A program made the position numbers and the translations under genes. Below the pieces are notes generated by a model. That model was not told the origin of the DNA. It saw nothing but the letters and a program-made list of their open reading frames with translations, and did not search any database. Below, piece by piece: positions 33,844 to 43,050 of a stretch of DNA of 43,476 bases. Position 1 is the first letter of the stretch. Each line of letters begins with the position of its first letter. Origin of the DNA: Akkermansia muciniphila (lineage in GTDB: Bacteria; Verrucomicrobiota; Verrucomicrobiia; Chthoniobacterales; Chthoniobacteraceae); NCBI GenBank assembly GCA_945906945.1, contig CAMDSZ010000003.1, forward strand, positions 1 through 43,476, read 5' to 3'.

Positions 33844-34767
33844 TTACTTTAATCCTGTGGCGGCCTTGAGAGCCGCGCTCATCACTTCAACTGGTGCCGT
33901 CCGTTGAAGCCAGATCTCGAATGCAAGCGCCCCTTGGTGAAGGAGCATGCCTAGGCCATTCGCGCAGCGCGCGCCCGTATCTTCCGCGTCCTCGATAAGC
34001 TGAGTGCGGCGGCTGTAGATCGTGTCATACACAAAATGACGCGCCTCGATAGCCGGCTTAGGTAGCGGCGAGGGGTCGCCTTCCTTCATTCCAAGCGAGC
34101 TGCATTGCAGAACGATGTCCACCTCGGCAAGCGCACAAGAAAGGCTCTCGCTCGAGTCCGTAATGGCTCGAACCGATCGGGCAGAACTCCCCGCTGTCAG
34201 TTCGCGGAGTGAATGAACAAGAGCCTCGGCCTTTGACTGAGTGCGATTCACAAGAGTGATTTCACTGCACCCCTCGATCGCACATTGAATCGCAGCCGCG
34301 CGCCCAGCCCCGCCTCCCGCGCCAATGATCATCACCCTGAGCTCGCCCAATCTTGCGCCGAAGCTGACCATCACAGCCCTTACCAATCCCGGGCCATCCG
34401 TGTTGTATCCCCGGCTTTTGCCGTTCTCGAAGCGGACGGTGTTCACCGCACCCAATTTTTCCGCACTCGGATCAATGGAGTCGATCAAGGGGATGATGGC
34501 CGTCTTGTGTGGGATCGTCAGGTTTACGCCAGCGAATCCGTGCAGGGACAAAAGTCTGAACCCCTCCTCAAGTTCAGGGGGACGCAGGTGAATACGCACG
34601 TATTCCATGTCCATGCCGCACGCTTTCAATGCGGCATTGTGCATCGGCGGAGAAGCGGAATGCGCGACTGGATCACCGATCACGCCAAACCGAATGCCGC
34701 GGTCTTGAGCCTCCGAGGACCAATCCCGGAGGCTCTGTAAAGTGTATGGAGACTCGGTGGAAGCCAC
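33844..34767 (-). CDS. aroE: Shikimate dehydrogenase (NADP+)
   Basis: 307 residues with a GTG start at 34767; no closer ATG keeps the conserved N-terminus. Substrate-binding AHSASPPMHNAAL (35-47), catalytic Lys88 in NLTIPHKT and Asp124 in GYNTDGPGLVRA are present. The NADP-binding loop is GAGGGAG (149-155) followed by LVNRTQSKAEAL, where the Asn-Arg-Thr signature indicates NADP preference. It reduces 3-dehydroshikimate in aromatic amino acid synthesis. An extra ~25 N-terminal residues precede the usual start FGVIGDPVAHS. It lies 24 nt after gltX and 20 nt before the kinase, so probably one operon. Confidence 0.93.
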   Translation of the reverse strand: MASTESPYTLQSLRDWSSEAQDRGIRFGVIGDPVAHSASPPMHNAALKACGMDMEYVRIHLRPPELEEGFRLLSLHGFAGVNLTIPHKTAIIPLIDSIDPSAEKLGAVNTVRFENGKSRGYNTDGPGLVRAVMVSFGARLGELRVMIIGAGGGAGRAAAIQCAIEGCSEITLVNRTQSKAEALVHSLRELTAGSSARSVRAITDSSESLSCALAEVDIVLQCSSLGMKEGDPSPLPKPAIEARHFVYDTIYSRRTQLIEDAEDTGARCANGLGMLLHQGALAFEIWLQRTAPVEVMSAALKAATGLK

Positions 34768-34791
34768 AGTTGATGGATCTTGGTTTTAGTT

Positions 34792-36120
34792 TCAGGCTGC
34801 CTTTGAGTCCGCAGTTTGACGGATGCGGCGAATCGAACATTCGCGGCCCAGAACTTCCATCATGTGATAAAGACTCGGGCCTGAGCCGCGTCCGCTGACT
34901 GCAACCCGGGTTGGAAGCACGAGTGAGCCGGCCTTCACGCCGAGCTCCACTGCGGTGGCCTTGAGTGCTGCTTCGATGGATTCAGGCGACCAGTCCGCGA
35001 CCTTTTCGAACGCCGTTGCAAGTGCGTTGAGGCGCGCCGATGCACCGGGCTGGTTGAGTGCTTTCTCGGACGCCTCGGGTTCGAAACTGTAGTCTTCGGT
35101 GAAAAAATAACTGATTGCCGCGGGCACTTCCGCGAATGTCTTCACCTTCTCTTTTACCAATGCCAGGACCGGCTGAAGCTTCGCTGCCTCGAGGCCTTCA
35201 GCGTCAGTGCCAACGAGGAAAGGCGAGCACAGCTCCGCAAAGCGTTCGAGTGTGAGAGACGACATGTACTGTCCGCTAAGCCAGACGCATTTATCGATGT
35301 CAAAGTGGGCGTTCTTGCGGTTTACCTTCTCGAGATCAAAAAGCTGAACAACCTCTTCGATCTCGAGTTTTTCGCGTCCGTCCTTTGGTGACCAGCCCAG
35401 CAGAGTGAGGTAGTTCTTCACAGCTTCCGGAACAAACCCGCCGTCGATATAGCTCGTGATGCTTGCGCCTTCATCGCGTTTGCTCATCTTTGATCCGTCT
35501 TTGTTAAGAATCAGCGGAATGTGTGCGTAGCGCGGAGCGGGTTTGCCAAGTGCCTTGAAAAGCTCCAAGTGCTTTGGAGTGTTCGAAAGATGGTCTTCGC
35601 CCCGGATCACGTGTGAGATTCGCATCTCAATATCGTCCACAACGTTTACAAAATGAAAAATCCAGGATCCGTCGGGGCGTCGGATCGTCATGTCTGGGTG
35701 GGTCTCGTGATTTGAGAGGTCGAACTCGATTCGACCGCATATCATATCGTCCACCACGACGACTTCCCGCAGGGAACGAAACCGCCACGCGCCGTTGTCG
35801 AGGTACAGGTGACCTCCGGCTTCGAGTTGGTCGAAGTAGCGCTGGTAGATGTTTTCGCGCTCCGACTGAAAGTACGGGCCGTATTCCCCGCCCATCGAGG
35901 GACCTTCATCCCAGTCCATGCCCAGCCACCGCAATCCATCGAGGATTACCTGAACGGCTTCCTTCGAGTTTCGAGCCTTGTCGGTGTCTTCAATACGGAG
36001 AACAAAGGTGCCTTTGCAGTGCCTGGCGTAGAGCCAGTTGAAAAGGGCGGTGCGTGCTCCTCCGACGTGGAGGTAGCCGGTGGGTGACGGGGCGAATCGG
36101 ACTCGGACTTCAGATGTCAT
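34792..36120 (-). CDS. gltX: Glutamate--tRNA ligase
   Basis: 442 residues from ATG 36120, chosen because translation then begins MTSEVRVRFAPSPTG; a longer in-frame reading to 36306 has no conserved sequence. The class I motifs are HIGH-like PSPTGYLHVG (11-20) and KMSKR (211-215); RIEDTDKAR, HVIRGEDHLSNTPK and LGWSPKDGREK are family hallmarks. It charges tRNA-Glu (and, if non-discriminating, tRNA-Gln). The length is slightly short (typical 465-490) because the C-terminal anticodon-binding region is compact. Divergent from serA and first gene of the gltX-aroE-kinase unit. Confidence 0.96.
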   Translation of the reverse strand: MTSEVRVRFAPSPTGYLHVGGARTALFNWLYARHCKGTFVLRIEDTDKARNSKEAVQVILDGLRWLGMDWDEGPSMGGEYGPYFQSERENIYQRYFDQLEAGGHLYLDNGAWRFRSLREVVVVDDMICGRIEFDLSNHETHPDMTIRRPDGSWIFHFVNVVDDIEMRISHVIRGEDHLSNTPKHLELFKALGKPAPRYAHIPLILNKDGSKMSKRDEGASITSYIDGGFVPEAVKNYLTLLGWSPKDGREKLEIEEVVQLFDLEKVNRKNAHFDIDKCVWLSGQYMSSLTLERFAELCSPFLVGTDAEGLEAAKLQPVLALVKEKVKTFAEVPAAISYFFTEDYSFEPEASEKALNQPGASARLNALATAFEKVADWSPESIEAALKATAVELGVKAGSLVLPTRVAVSGRGSGPSLYHMMEVLGRECSIRRIRQTADSKAA

Positions 36121-36293
36121 GGAGAGGTAAGCGTGCGAATAGCAATCGTCGGCTGCGAGCAAAAAGGCAGACCTGGCAGGGTGGCGCTCAAAAACCGTGT
36201 TGCGAGGTGTCAAATTTCGCCACGCGGCCCCCTCTTTTTGCCTTTGCCTCAGTTCAGCGGGGGCTAGAGTCGGGGTTTTTCCCGAAAATTCCC

Positions 36294-37889
36294 ATGAGCA
36301 TTCCAAAAGTTCTAGTTGCAGACCCCATCTCTGAGCGCGGCATTGCAGAGCTCGCAGAGGGCAAATTGTTGAAGGTCGATGTCATGACCGGCAAATCTGA
36401 ACAGGAGTTGCTAGCGATTATCGGCGAGTACCAGGGATTGGTGGTCAGGAGCCAGACCAAGGTGACGGCTAAGCTGCTTGAGGCTGCGACGAACCTGAAG
36501 GTTGTGGGCAGGGCCGGTGTCGGCGTCGACAACGTCGATGTTGACGCCGCGACCAAGAAGGGTGTCATCGTCATGAACACTCCGGGAGGAAACACGGTTT
36601 CAACCGCTGAACATGCCTTTTCGCTCTTGATGGCAATTTCACGCAACATCGCGCAGGCGGACGCCTCGGTCAAAAGCGGTAAATGGGATCGCAAGAGCTT
36701 CGAGGGCGTCGAGCTGTATGGAAAGACATTGGCGATTCTCGGCATGGGCCGGATCGGCGCCGAAGTTGCCACGCGCGCCCAGGCGTTCGGCATGCGTGTG
36801 CTTGCTTATGATCCGTACTTGTCTGCCGCGCGTGCAAAGGCGCTGCATGTCGAGTTGATCGAGCGACTCGATGAAATCGTGCCTCAGGCCGACTACATCA
36901 CCGTTCACATGCCCCTCACCCCGGAAACCAAGCACATGCTCAACCAGGAGCGACTTGCGAAAACGAAAAAAGGGGTGCGAATCATCAACTGCGCGCGGGG
37001 CGGGCTCATTGACGAAGTGGCGCTTTACGAGGCCCTCAAGACAAGGCAGGTGGCTGCCGCCGCGCTTGACGTATTCGAGCAGGAGCCGCCGCCCGCAAAC
37101 TTCCCGCTAAAGGAACTAAACAACATCATTTTCACGCCGCACCTCGGCGCATCGACAGCCGAAGCGCAGGAGAGCGTCGGCATCGAGGTCGCGCAGCAAA
37201 TCCGGGCAGCGCTCCTGCAGGGGGAAATCCGCAACGCAGTGAACATGCCTAGCGTCGACGCGAAGACGCTCGCGGAAATCGGGCCTTATATTTCTCTTGG
37301 AGAAAAGCTGGGACAGTTTCTCTCGCAGATTGTTTCCAAGCGCAGCAACGCGCTTAATGTGAATTTTCAAGGCAGAATCAACGATCTGAATACCAAGCCG
37401 GTTTCACGCTCGGTTTTGCTCGGCTTTCTCAGGTCGGCGGGAGGCGGTGAAGTCAATATTGTCAATGTGCCGGGCTTCGCGCAGCACCTCGGCTTGAAGG
37501 TAAGCGAGTCCAGTGAGTCAACGTCGTCGGATTTTGCAGAACTCATCGAACTCACGGCCACCGGCGAAAGCGGCTGGGCTTCGGTTGCAGGCACATTTTT
37601 TGGAACGACTCCGCGGATTGTGAAAATCAATGGGCGCCACGTGGAGGCCAAGCCCGAGGGCGTGTTGTTCATTTTTGAAAATAAAGATCGTCCGGGGATT
37701 GTCGGCGAGGTGGGGAACTTATTTGGAAAGCATGGCGTGAATATCGCTGGCATGTCGCTCTCGCGCAACGAGGTAGGCGGAAGAGCCCTGACGGTCCTGA
37801 ATTTAGACTCCGTTCCAGGACCTGATCTCGTCAAAGAACTGCTTGCGAACGCCGACATCTACTCCTGCCAGACGGTGAACCTCTCGTAG
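36294..37889 (+). CDS. serA: D-3-phosphoglycerate dehydrogenase (long form)
   Basis: 531 residues from ATG 36294 (MSIPKVLVADPISERG); the frame stays open upstream but without conservation. NAD-binding GMGRIG (150-155), catalytic Arg235 (NCARGG), Glu264 (FEQEPP) and His283 (TPHLGAST) are present. The C-terminus has the ASB domain and an ACT domain (FENKDRPGIVGEVGNLFGKHGVNI), the layout of serine-feedback-regulated enzymes. It catalyses the first step of serine synthesis. It lies 13 nt before pepA. The short GC hairpin TCGGG/CCCGA just before the start (36270-36285) could affect initiation. No Shine-Dalgarno. Confidence 0.96.
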   Translation: MSIPKVLVADPISERGIAELAEGKLLKVDVMTGKSEQELLAIIGEYQGLVVRSQTKVTAKLLEAATNLKVVGRAGVGVDNVDVDAATKKGVIVMNTPGGNTVSTAEHAFSLLMAISRNIAQADASVKSGKWDRKSFEGVELYGKTLAILGMGRIGAEVATRAQAFGMRVLAYDPYLSAARAKALHVELIERLDEIVPQADYITVHMPLTPETKHMLNQERLAKTKKGVRIINCARGGLIDEVALYEALKTRQVAAAALDVFEQEPPPANFPLKELNNIIFTPHLGASTAEAQESVGIEVAQQIRAALLQGEIRNAVNMPSVDAKTLAEIGPYISLGEKLGQFLSQIVSKRSNALNVNFQGRINDLNTKPVSRSVLLGFLRSAGGGEVNIVNVPGFAQHLGLKVSESSESTSSDFAELIELTATGESGWASVAGTFFGTTPRIVKINGRHVEAKPEGVLFIFENKDRPGIVGEVGNLFGKHGVNIAGMSLSRNEVGGRALTVLNLDSVPGPDLVKELLANADIYSCQTVNLS

Positions 37890-37902
37890 CGTTTATCTCA
37901 AG

Positions 37903-39306
37903 ATGAAGGTCAGAGTCACTTCCGACGTGCCTTCAGACGGACATTTCACTGTCCGCCTGGTGGTGAAAGATCAGCGCGCGAAGCTCACACCGCCGCCCTC
38001 CGATGGCGAGTTTTCGGGCTCGGTCGGCTCGGTGCTCAATGACCGCTCCAAGCGCATCATGTACGTCGGGCTCGGAGACCGTGCGCAGCTTAATTCGACG
38101 GCCGTGCGGTCAGCTGCGGGAAGCGCCGCGCTTGTGCTCCGTCAGTACGGCCACAACAAAGTGGTGATGGTGCTTGAGGAGCGAACGGAGTTTGTCGAGG
38201 CAGCGGTCGAGGGGTTCGTGTTAGGGGGCTACCGGTACGAGGATTTTGTTCCCAAGAAAACGGCGGAAATTTCCGAGCTCGTTGTCTCGGTTCGCAAAGA
38301 GGATGTGACGGGCGCTCGCAAGGCGGCGGAGCGCGGGGTGGTGCTTGCGGAGTCGATCAATGCGGCGCGTCACCTCGGAAACGCCCCAGGAAATATCATT
38401 TACCCGGAAACGCTTGCGAAGCACGCCCTCGCCCTCGCCCGGCGCGCGAAGCTGCAGTGCAAGGTGATGGACGAAAAAGGTCTGCGCGCTGGCAAGTTTG
38501 GGGGAATTTTGTCCGTAGGTTCGGGAAGCGCACGTTCGCCGCGGCTCATCGCGCTCGAGCACTTGGGTGGTGGGAAGAACGAGGCGCCGCTGGTTTTTAT
38601 CGGCAAGGCGATCACATTTGATAGCGGTGGAATTTCGCTTAAACCTCCGGAGAAAATGGAGGAAATGATTTTTGATAAATGCGGCGGCATCGCGGTTTTG
38701 GGTGCCATGGAGTCGATCGCCCGGCTCAAGATAAAGAGAAATGTCGTGGGATTGATTGCCTCGGCGGAAAACATGCCGGGCGGCGGTGCGTTTCGTCCGG
38801 GCGATATCATACAGACGCGATCTGGGGTCACGGTCGAAATCGTCAACACCGATGCGGAGGGGCGCCTTGTCCTTGCGGATGCGCTCTCGTGGGCGCGTGA
38901 ACACTACAAGGCCTCCGCCATGGTCGATTTGGCGACGCTCACGGGCGCATGCGGGGTTGCTCTCGGCGAATCCTGCGCGGGACTTTGGAGCAATCATGGT
39001 GAATTTCTGAAGACGGTGCAAAGTTGCGCCACCAATGCGGGCGAGAAAACCTGGCACATGCCCCTCGGCCAGGAGTACAGCACCCAGATCAAGAGTAGCG
39101 TCGCACAGATCAAAAACAGTGCGGGTCGCCTGGGTGGCGCCTGCAGTGCTGCGGCTTTCCTTGAAGTCTTTGCAGGGGAAACCAAATGGGCGCACCTGGA
39201 CATCGCCTACACCGCGAGACAAACCGCTGACAAGGACGGCCTGGCGCGCGGCGCGACCGGGTTCGGCGTCCGCACTCTTGTCGCTCTCGCAGAAAGCCGA
39301 GGGTAA
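37903..39306 (+). CDS. pepA: Leucyl aminopeptidase (M17 family)
   Basis: 467 residues. The C-terminal M17 catalytic domain carries the two-metal site: K235 and D240 in FIGKAITFDSGGISLKP, D258 in MIFDKCGGIAVLGA, and D317/E319 with catalytic R321 in NTDAEGRLVLADAL. The N-terminal domain (about 1-150) is the less conserved macro-like domain. It removes N-terminal residues from peptides in the cytoplasm as a hexamer and can bind DNA in E. coli. It follows serA by 13 nt. MIFDK in place of the common MKYDM is a family variant that keeps the metal Asp. No Shine-Dalgarno. Confidence 0.94.
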   Translation: MKVRVTSDVPSDGHFTVRLVVKDQRAKLTPPPSDGEFSGSVGSVLNDRSKRIMYVGLGDRAQLNSTAVRSAAGSAALVLRQYGHNKVVMVLEERTEFVEAAVEGFVLGGYRYEDFVPKKTAEISELVVSVRKEDVTGARKAAERGVVLAESINAARHLGNAPGNIIYPETLAKHALALARRAKLQCKVMDEKGLRAGKFGGILSVGSGSARSPRLIALEHLGGGKNEAPLVFIGKAITFDSGGISLKPPEKMEEMIFDKCGGIAVLGAMESIARLKIKRNVVGLIASAENMPGGGAFRPGDIIQTRSGVTVEIVNTDAEGRLVLADALSWAREHYKASAMVDLATLTGACGVALGESCAGLWSNHGEFLKTVQSCATNAGEKTWHMPLGQEYSTQIKSSVAQIKNSAGRLGGACSAAAFLEVFAGETKWAHLDIAYTARQTADKDGLARGATGFGVRTLVALAESRG

Positions 39307-39420
39307 CCTCGGGGGCGAGCGGAGGCCAGGGAGGCGAGCGCATCCAGATCAGATGGGGGCGGTTGGTGGGGTGATGAAATATGAAGAGTTCAGTTTGAGG
39401 CAGACCTCAAATCCGCTAGG

Positions 39421-40566
39421 ATGAAGCCCTGCAGACTTTGCAGACAACCCTCATTTGAAAGGACCTCGATCGTGCAAGACTTTACCGGCGGTGGCATTCA
39501 TGCTCTTCCAAGTCGGACAACCCGTTCCACCGGAGATGCGGAGTTCGATCGAAAGGTGAAGGAGTTGGTCGGAGAGTGGGGCGGGGCGGAAAAAACTTCG
39601 GGGCTCATCGAGGAGCTAATCATTACTGCTCTGAAAATGGCTAGAGACGGCGTCAGTCTCGCCGACTTGAAACTTTTCAACCGTTCGCTGCGCGAGATGC
39701 GCAATGCAACCAAGGTTTTCGCGCCTTACCGTGCGAAACAAAAGGTCGTTGTATTCGGCTCGGCGCGCACCGCGAGTAGCGAGGTTGAGTATCAAGCTGC
39801 GGAGGTTTTCGCCGAAAAGATGCGCGACCTCGGTTACATGATCATGACCGGAGGCGGCGACGGAATCATGGGCGCGGCCCAGAAAGGTGCGGGACGGGAC
39901 GCCTCATTCGGGCTGAATATCCGGCTGCCATTCGAACAACGGGCGAACGAGACCATCGATGGCGATCAAAAGCTGATTAACTTCAATTATTTTTTCACAA
40001 GGAAACTGCACTTTGTGAAAGAGTCCCACGCCGTAGCGCTTTTCCCGGGAGGATTCGGCACCATGGACGAGGCGTTCGAAGTTCTTACACTCATGCAGAC
40101 AGGTAAGGCCCGGATTCTTCCAGTTGTGATGGTCGACAAACCAAACGGGACCTACTGGCATACATGGAACAGTTTTCTCGCCGAGTACCTGCTCAAGCTC
40201 GGGCTCATCTCCGCCGAAGATTTTAACCTCTTCAAAGTCACCGACAGCGTCGATGCGGCCATTGACGAAATTCAACAGTTTTACAGAAATTTCGTCTCGT
40301 ATCGTTGGGTCGATCAGAGGCTCGTGCTTCGTATTCGAACCGCCATCACAGACGGTGCGTTGGATGAAATCCGCGAAAACTTTAAAGACATCATCGGTGC
40401 AAATCACTTCGAGCAGACCGTTGCATTACCCGAGGAATCCAACGAGCCAGAGTTAGCTGGGCTTCCGAGGTTGGTGTTCGTTCCCGTAAAGAAAAACTTC
40501 GGACGACTACGGATGTTTATCGATGAGGTGAATGCCGCTTCCACCTCTGTCCCTCATTCCTCGTAG
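39421..40566 (+). CDS. LOG-family (lysine decarboxylase-like) Rossmann-fold protein
   Basis: 381 residues. The core (about 105-290) is a Rossmann fold with VVVFGSART, MTGGGDGIMGAA and the LOG signature PGGFGTMDE (209-217), as in cytokinin-activating phosphoribohydrolases that release the base from nucleoside 5'-monophosphates. Extensions of ~100 residues on each side place it in the long bacterial TIGR00730-like group, whose in vivo substrate is mostly unknown. The N-terminus has a CRLCRQ cysteine pair (4-7); a later start near 39472 would remove it. It lies between pepA (114-nt gap) and clpS. No Shine-Dalgarno. Confidence 0.82.
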   Translation: MKPCRLCRQPSFERTSIVQDFTGGGIHALPSRTTRSTGDAEFDRKVKELVGEWGGAEKTSGLIEELIITALKMARDGVSLADLKLFNRSLREMRNATKVFAPYRAKQKVVVFGSARTASSEVEYQAAEVFAEKMRDLGYMIMTGGGDGIMGAAQKGAGRDASFGLNIRLPFEQRANETIDGDQKLINFNYFFTRKLHFVKESHAVALFPGGFGTMDEAFEVLTLMQTGKARILPVVMVDKPNGTYWHTWNSFLAEYLLKLGLISAEDFNLFKVTDSVDAAIDEIQQFYRNFVSYRWVDQRLVLRIRTAITDGALDEIRENFKDIIGANHFEQTVALPEESNEPELAGLPRLVFVPVKKNFGRLRMFIDEVNAASTSVPHSS

Positions 40567-40619
40567 GGTTATCTTTTGCCCCTTATCTCTATTTTTTAAA
40601 AACAGTTTGTGCGTTTGAA

Positions 40620-40928
40620 ATGGCTAACTTGAGCATCATCCGGAACGCAGGTGTCGATCTTCCCGACATCGAAGTGCGCGATTCAGTTTCTACGGATCTT
40701 CCGTGGAACGTCGTTGTTCACAACGATCCGGTCAATCTGATGTCTTACGTGACAAAAGTGTTTGTGAAGGTCTTTGGTTTTTCCGAGGCGAAGGCAAAAA
40801 AGCACATGCTGGAGGTTCATCAAAAGGGGCGCTCCATTGTTTGGTCCGGAGCGCGAGAACGTGCGGAGTTTTACGTCCAGCAACTTCACGGCTATCTTCT
40901 GCTTTCCACCATTGAAAAAAACTCATGA
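40620..40928 (+). CDS. clpS: ATP-dependent Clp protease adaptor ClpS
   Basis: 102 residues. The core PWNVVVHNDPVNLMSYVTKVFVKVFG (in blocks) holds the N-degron-binding residues, followed by AKKHMLEVHQKGRSIVWSGARERAE and YVQQLHGYLLLS. ClpS delivers N-end-rule substrates to ClpA/ClpC. The HMLEVHQKGRSIVWSG pattern is that of actinobacterial ClpS. Its ATGA overlap with the next gene, a DUF2017 protein, repeats the actinobacterial pair. No clpA/clpC is in the window. No Shine-Dalgarno (GTTTGAAATG). Confidence 0.92.
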   Translation: MANLSIIRNAGVDLPDIEVRDSVSTDLPWNVVVHNDPVNLMSYVTKVFVKVFGFSEAKAKKHMLEVHQKGRSIVWSGARERAEFYVQQLHGYLLLSTIEKNS

Positions 40929-41416
40929 GCCAGCAGCTAGTTTTTCGATCTAAAGACGATCACACATTCCTGCTCAGCGGCCTCGATGATTTTCTGATGG
41001 GTTTGGTGGCTGAAATTCCGAAGGCTGCGACTCCTGGCAGCGGGGCGGAAAAGCGCATTTTCCCTCAACCAACTGCAGGAGCGGACGAGGAGGCTGACGC
41101 CGAGTGGGAGACCTTTGTAAGACCGGATCTGGAGGAGCAGTTTGAGTTTAACAGGGACCGGGTGGCGCTTGATCTAAAGAGTGTGCGGCACGCTGGAAAA
41201 ATCGGCTTTGAGATGGAGATTCCCGCAGCCAATTTGCCGGCTTGGATCCACGCTCTGAATCAAGCGCGCCTTTGCTTGAGTGCGGCTCACAACCTTGGAG
41301 AAAAAGAATTGGAAAGCAGCGCTCGTTTGCACGGGCCTTCTGGCATCGCGATTTTTCAGATTCAATTCTATGGGATCCTACAAGAGTGGATGCTCGCGGT
41401 GACCAAAGACATCTAA
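40925..41416 (+). CDS. DUF2017-family protein
   Basis: 163 residues. The pattern VRPDLEEQFEFNRDRVALDLKSV, the central W-x-x-A-L-N-x-A-R-L segment (WIHALNQARLCLSAAHNLGE) and the terminal QFYGILQEWML fit DUF2017 proteins, encoded next to clpS in actinobacteria and some other phyla. Function is unknown; a link to ClpS-dependent proteolysis is inferred from conserved adjacency. The start codon overlaps the clpS stop (ATGA), so expression is coupled. A short gap to the convergent sulfatase follows; no clear terminator was seen. Confidence 0.7.
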   Translation: MSQQLVFRSKDDHTFLLSGLDDFLMGLVAEIPKAATPGSGAEKRIFPQPTAGADEEADAEWETFVRPDLEEQFEFNRDRVALDLKSVRHAGKIGFEMEIPAANLPAWIHALNQARLCLSAAHNLGEKELESSARLHGPSGIAIFQIQFYGILQEWMLAVTKDI

Positions 41417-41441
41417 AACGCCGCCCGATCTTTTTGGGCAC

Positions 41442-42974
41442 CTATTCAATGAACTGTGGAGCCCAAAGCCCCTGATCTTTCTTGATCTCCGGCGTCAAGC
41501 CGCTAGCAGGAAATGAAGCTTTTGCGGCGTCTCGAATTTGGCGCTGCAGATTACTGACAATCGCTGCGTGCTCAGGCAAGCCAGCCACATTCACGAGCTC
41601 GTTGGGGTCCTTTTCGTGGTCGTACAATTCGCTGCCTTTCTTGCCCTCATCCCATTCGGTGTAGCGCCAGCGCTCGGTGCGCAGCGAGTAGCCGAAAAAA
41701 CGGCCGCCCTCGTCCCCAACCGCAGCACTCGCGCCGAATCGCTTGAACCCTCCGCCTCGAACCACCTGGCTGAGCGCCCAGCCGCGGCCCTGCGTCTTGG
41801 GGTCTGCTAGGGTGGAACAAAGGCTCTGCCCCTGAAGTCCCTCGGGCGCCTTCAATCCAGCGAGCTCCATCAGCGTTGGAAAAAGATCGATATGGCTCAC
41901 GGGCGTTTTTGCGACGGTGTTCTTAGACCTGCCTTCCGGCGTCACAATGAGCAGTGGGACACGGGCGCTTTCCTCGAAGAGGCTTTGTTTTTGCCATAAA
42001 CCATGTTCGCCCGTGTGATAACCGTGGTCGCTTGTGAAGACGACGATCGTGTTCTCGGATAAACCAAGACGGTCCAGCGCCCCGATCACATGACCCAGCT
42101 GGGCGTCCATGAAGCTGATGCTCGCGTAATAAGCCTGAAGCGCGCTGCGCCGTAGTTCGTCGGTGAGCTTGTCCTGCTCCGGTTTGTAGCTCGCAAGACC
42201 CGCGGCCGGGATGTCCGCCTGGTCTTCTTTGATGTTTGGAATGATCCGCATCTTTTCATTCGGATAAAAATCATAGTACGGCTTCTTCGGCGCGACGTAG
42301 GGGGTGTGAGGGCGGAAGAATCCGACTGCGAGAAAGAACGGCCGATCCTTCTGCTTCGCGCACCGCTCAAGCACCCACTCGGCGTCCGCAGCAATTTTTC
42401 CGTCCGTATGATCCTCATCCGGCTTTGGAGATGCGTACCAGCTGAGCGTTCCACCGAAAGAACCGGGGCGCAGTGAAAAGATGCGTGGTTCCTCCTCAGT
42501 CCTGTCCACTCCAGCCGGGTTGAGCTGGAGTTCCCATGAAGCTGGATCGTCATGCCCTTCAGTGCCGATTGATGCCGGGACGTTGTAGTGATAAAGCTTC
42601 CCGACGCGCGCGGCAAAATAGCCCTGCTGTCGAAACGCCTGCGGAAGGCTGACGCGTTCCGGGACGGTTTGCCGGAAGATTTGTGCATTCGCCTGAATGC
42701 CGTTTGAGTTCGGGTAGAGTCCAGTGAGCATCGAGTTGCGGCTTGGCCCACACAAAGGAAATGTGCAATACGCCTTTTCAAAGCGGACCCCTCTTGCCGC
42801 AAGCTTGTCCAGGTTCGGGGTTCTCGCGACGGGGTCGCCGTAGCAGCCCAGGAAAACATTCAAATCGTCCGCGATAATGAACAAAACGTTCGGCTTCTTT
42901 GTTTCGGCCGCTTGCAGGGGGGAGAGACTAAGGCCGGCGAGCAAAGATGCTGCCATGACGATAAGGTGTTTCAT
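41442..42974 (-). CDS. Secreted sulfatase (iduronate-2-sulfatase-like)
   Basis: 510 residues from ATG 42974, which gives a good signal peptide (IVMAASLLAGLSLSPLQAAE); ATG 42989 is 5 residues longer. The active-site motif CGPSR (C75-R79) is the CXPSR site converted to formylglycine. Metal ligands D36/D37 (LFIIADDLN) and the SDHGYHTGEHGLWQKQ block are present, followed by the C-terminal subdomain. The SDHGYHTGEHGLWQK pattern resembles iduronate-2-sulfatase-type members. It hydrolyses sulfate esters, probably on a glycosaminoglycan or algal polysaccharide in the periplasm. Verrucomicrobia typically carry many such enzymes. The substrate cannot be assigned. Confidence 0.9.
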   Translation of the reverse strand: MKHLIVMAASLLAGLSLSPLQAAETKKPNVLFIIADDLNVFLGCYGDPVARTPNLDKLAARGVRFEKAYCTFPLCGPSRNSMLTGLYPNSNGIQANAQIFRQTVPERVSLPQAFRQQGYFAARVGKLYHYNVPASIGTEGHDDPASWELQLNPAGVDRTEEEPRIFSLRPGSFGGTLSWYASPKPDEDHTDGKIAADAEWVLERCAKQKDRPFFLAVGFFRPHTPYVAPKKPYYDFYPNEKMRIIPNIKEDQADIPAAGLASYKPEQDKLTDELRRSALQAYYASISFMDAQLGHVIGALDRLGLSENTIVVFTSDHGYHTGEHGLWQKQSLFEESARVPLLIVTPEGRSKNTVAKTPVSHIDLFPTLMELAGLKAPEGLQGQSLCSTLADPKTQGRGWALSQVVRGGGFKRFGASAAVGDEGGRFFGYSLRTERWRYTEWDEGKKGSELYDHEKDPNELVNVAGLPEHAAIVSNLQRQIRDAAKASFPASGLTPEIKKDQGLWAPQFIE

Positions 42975-43050
42975 TTGGAATGTGAGCATTTTGGGGTGAG
43001 GAAGGTGTGAATGCGAAGCCGATGGGCGATTGGTTTAACTGAAAACCCTG

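Noticed and set aside
36121-36306. N-terminal extension of gltX
   Set aside because: The frame is open upstream of ATG 36120, but it would cross the serA start and adds no conserved residues; class I synthetase sequence begins right after the 36120 ATG.
38221-39222. 333-codon minus-strand open frame opposite pepA
   Set aside because: Antisense to the conserved M17 catalytic domain; composition is that of a shadow frame and no motif is visible.
39991-40025. TTTTCACAA ... TTTGTGAAA inverted sequence, reminiscent of the Rex dyad
   Set aside because: It lies inside the LOG-family coding region, the half-sites are in the opposite order and separated by a long spacer, so it is not a plausible operator.
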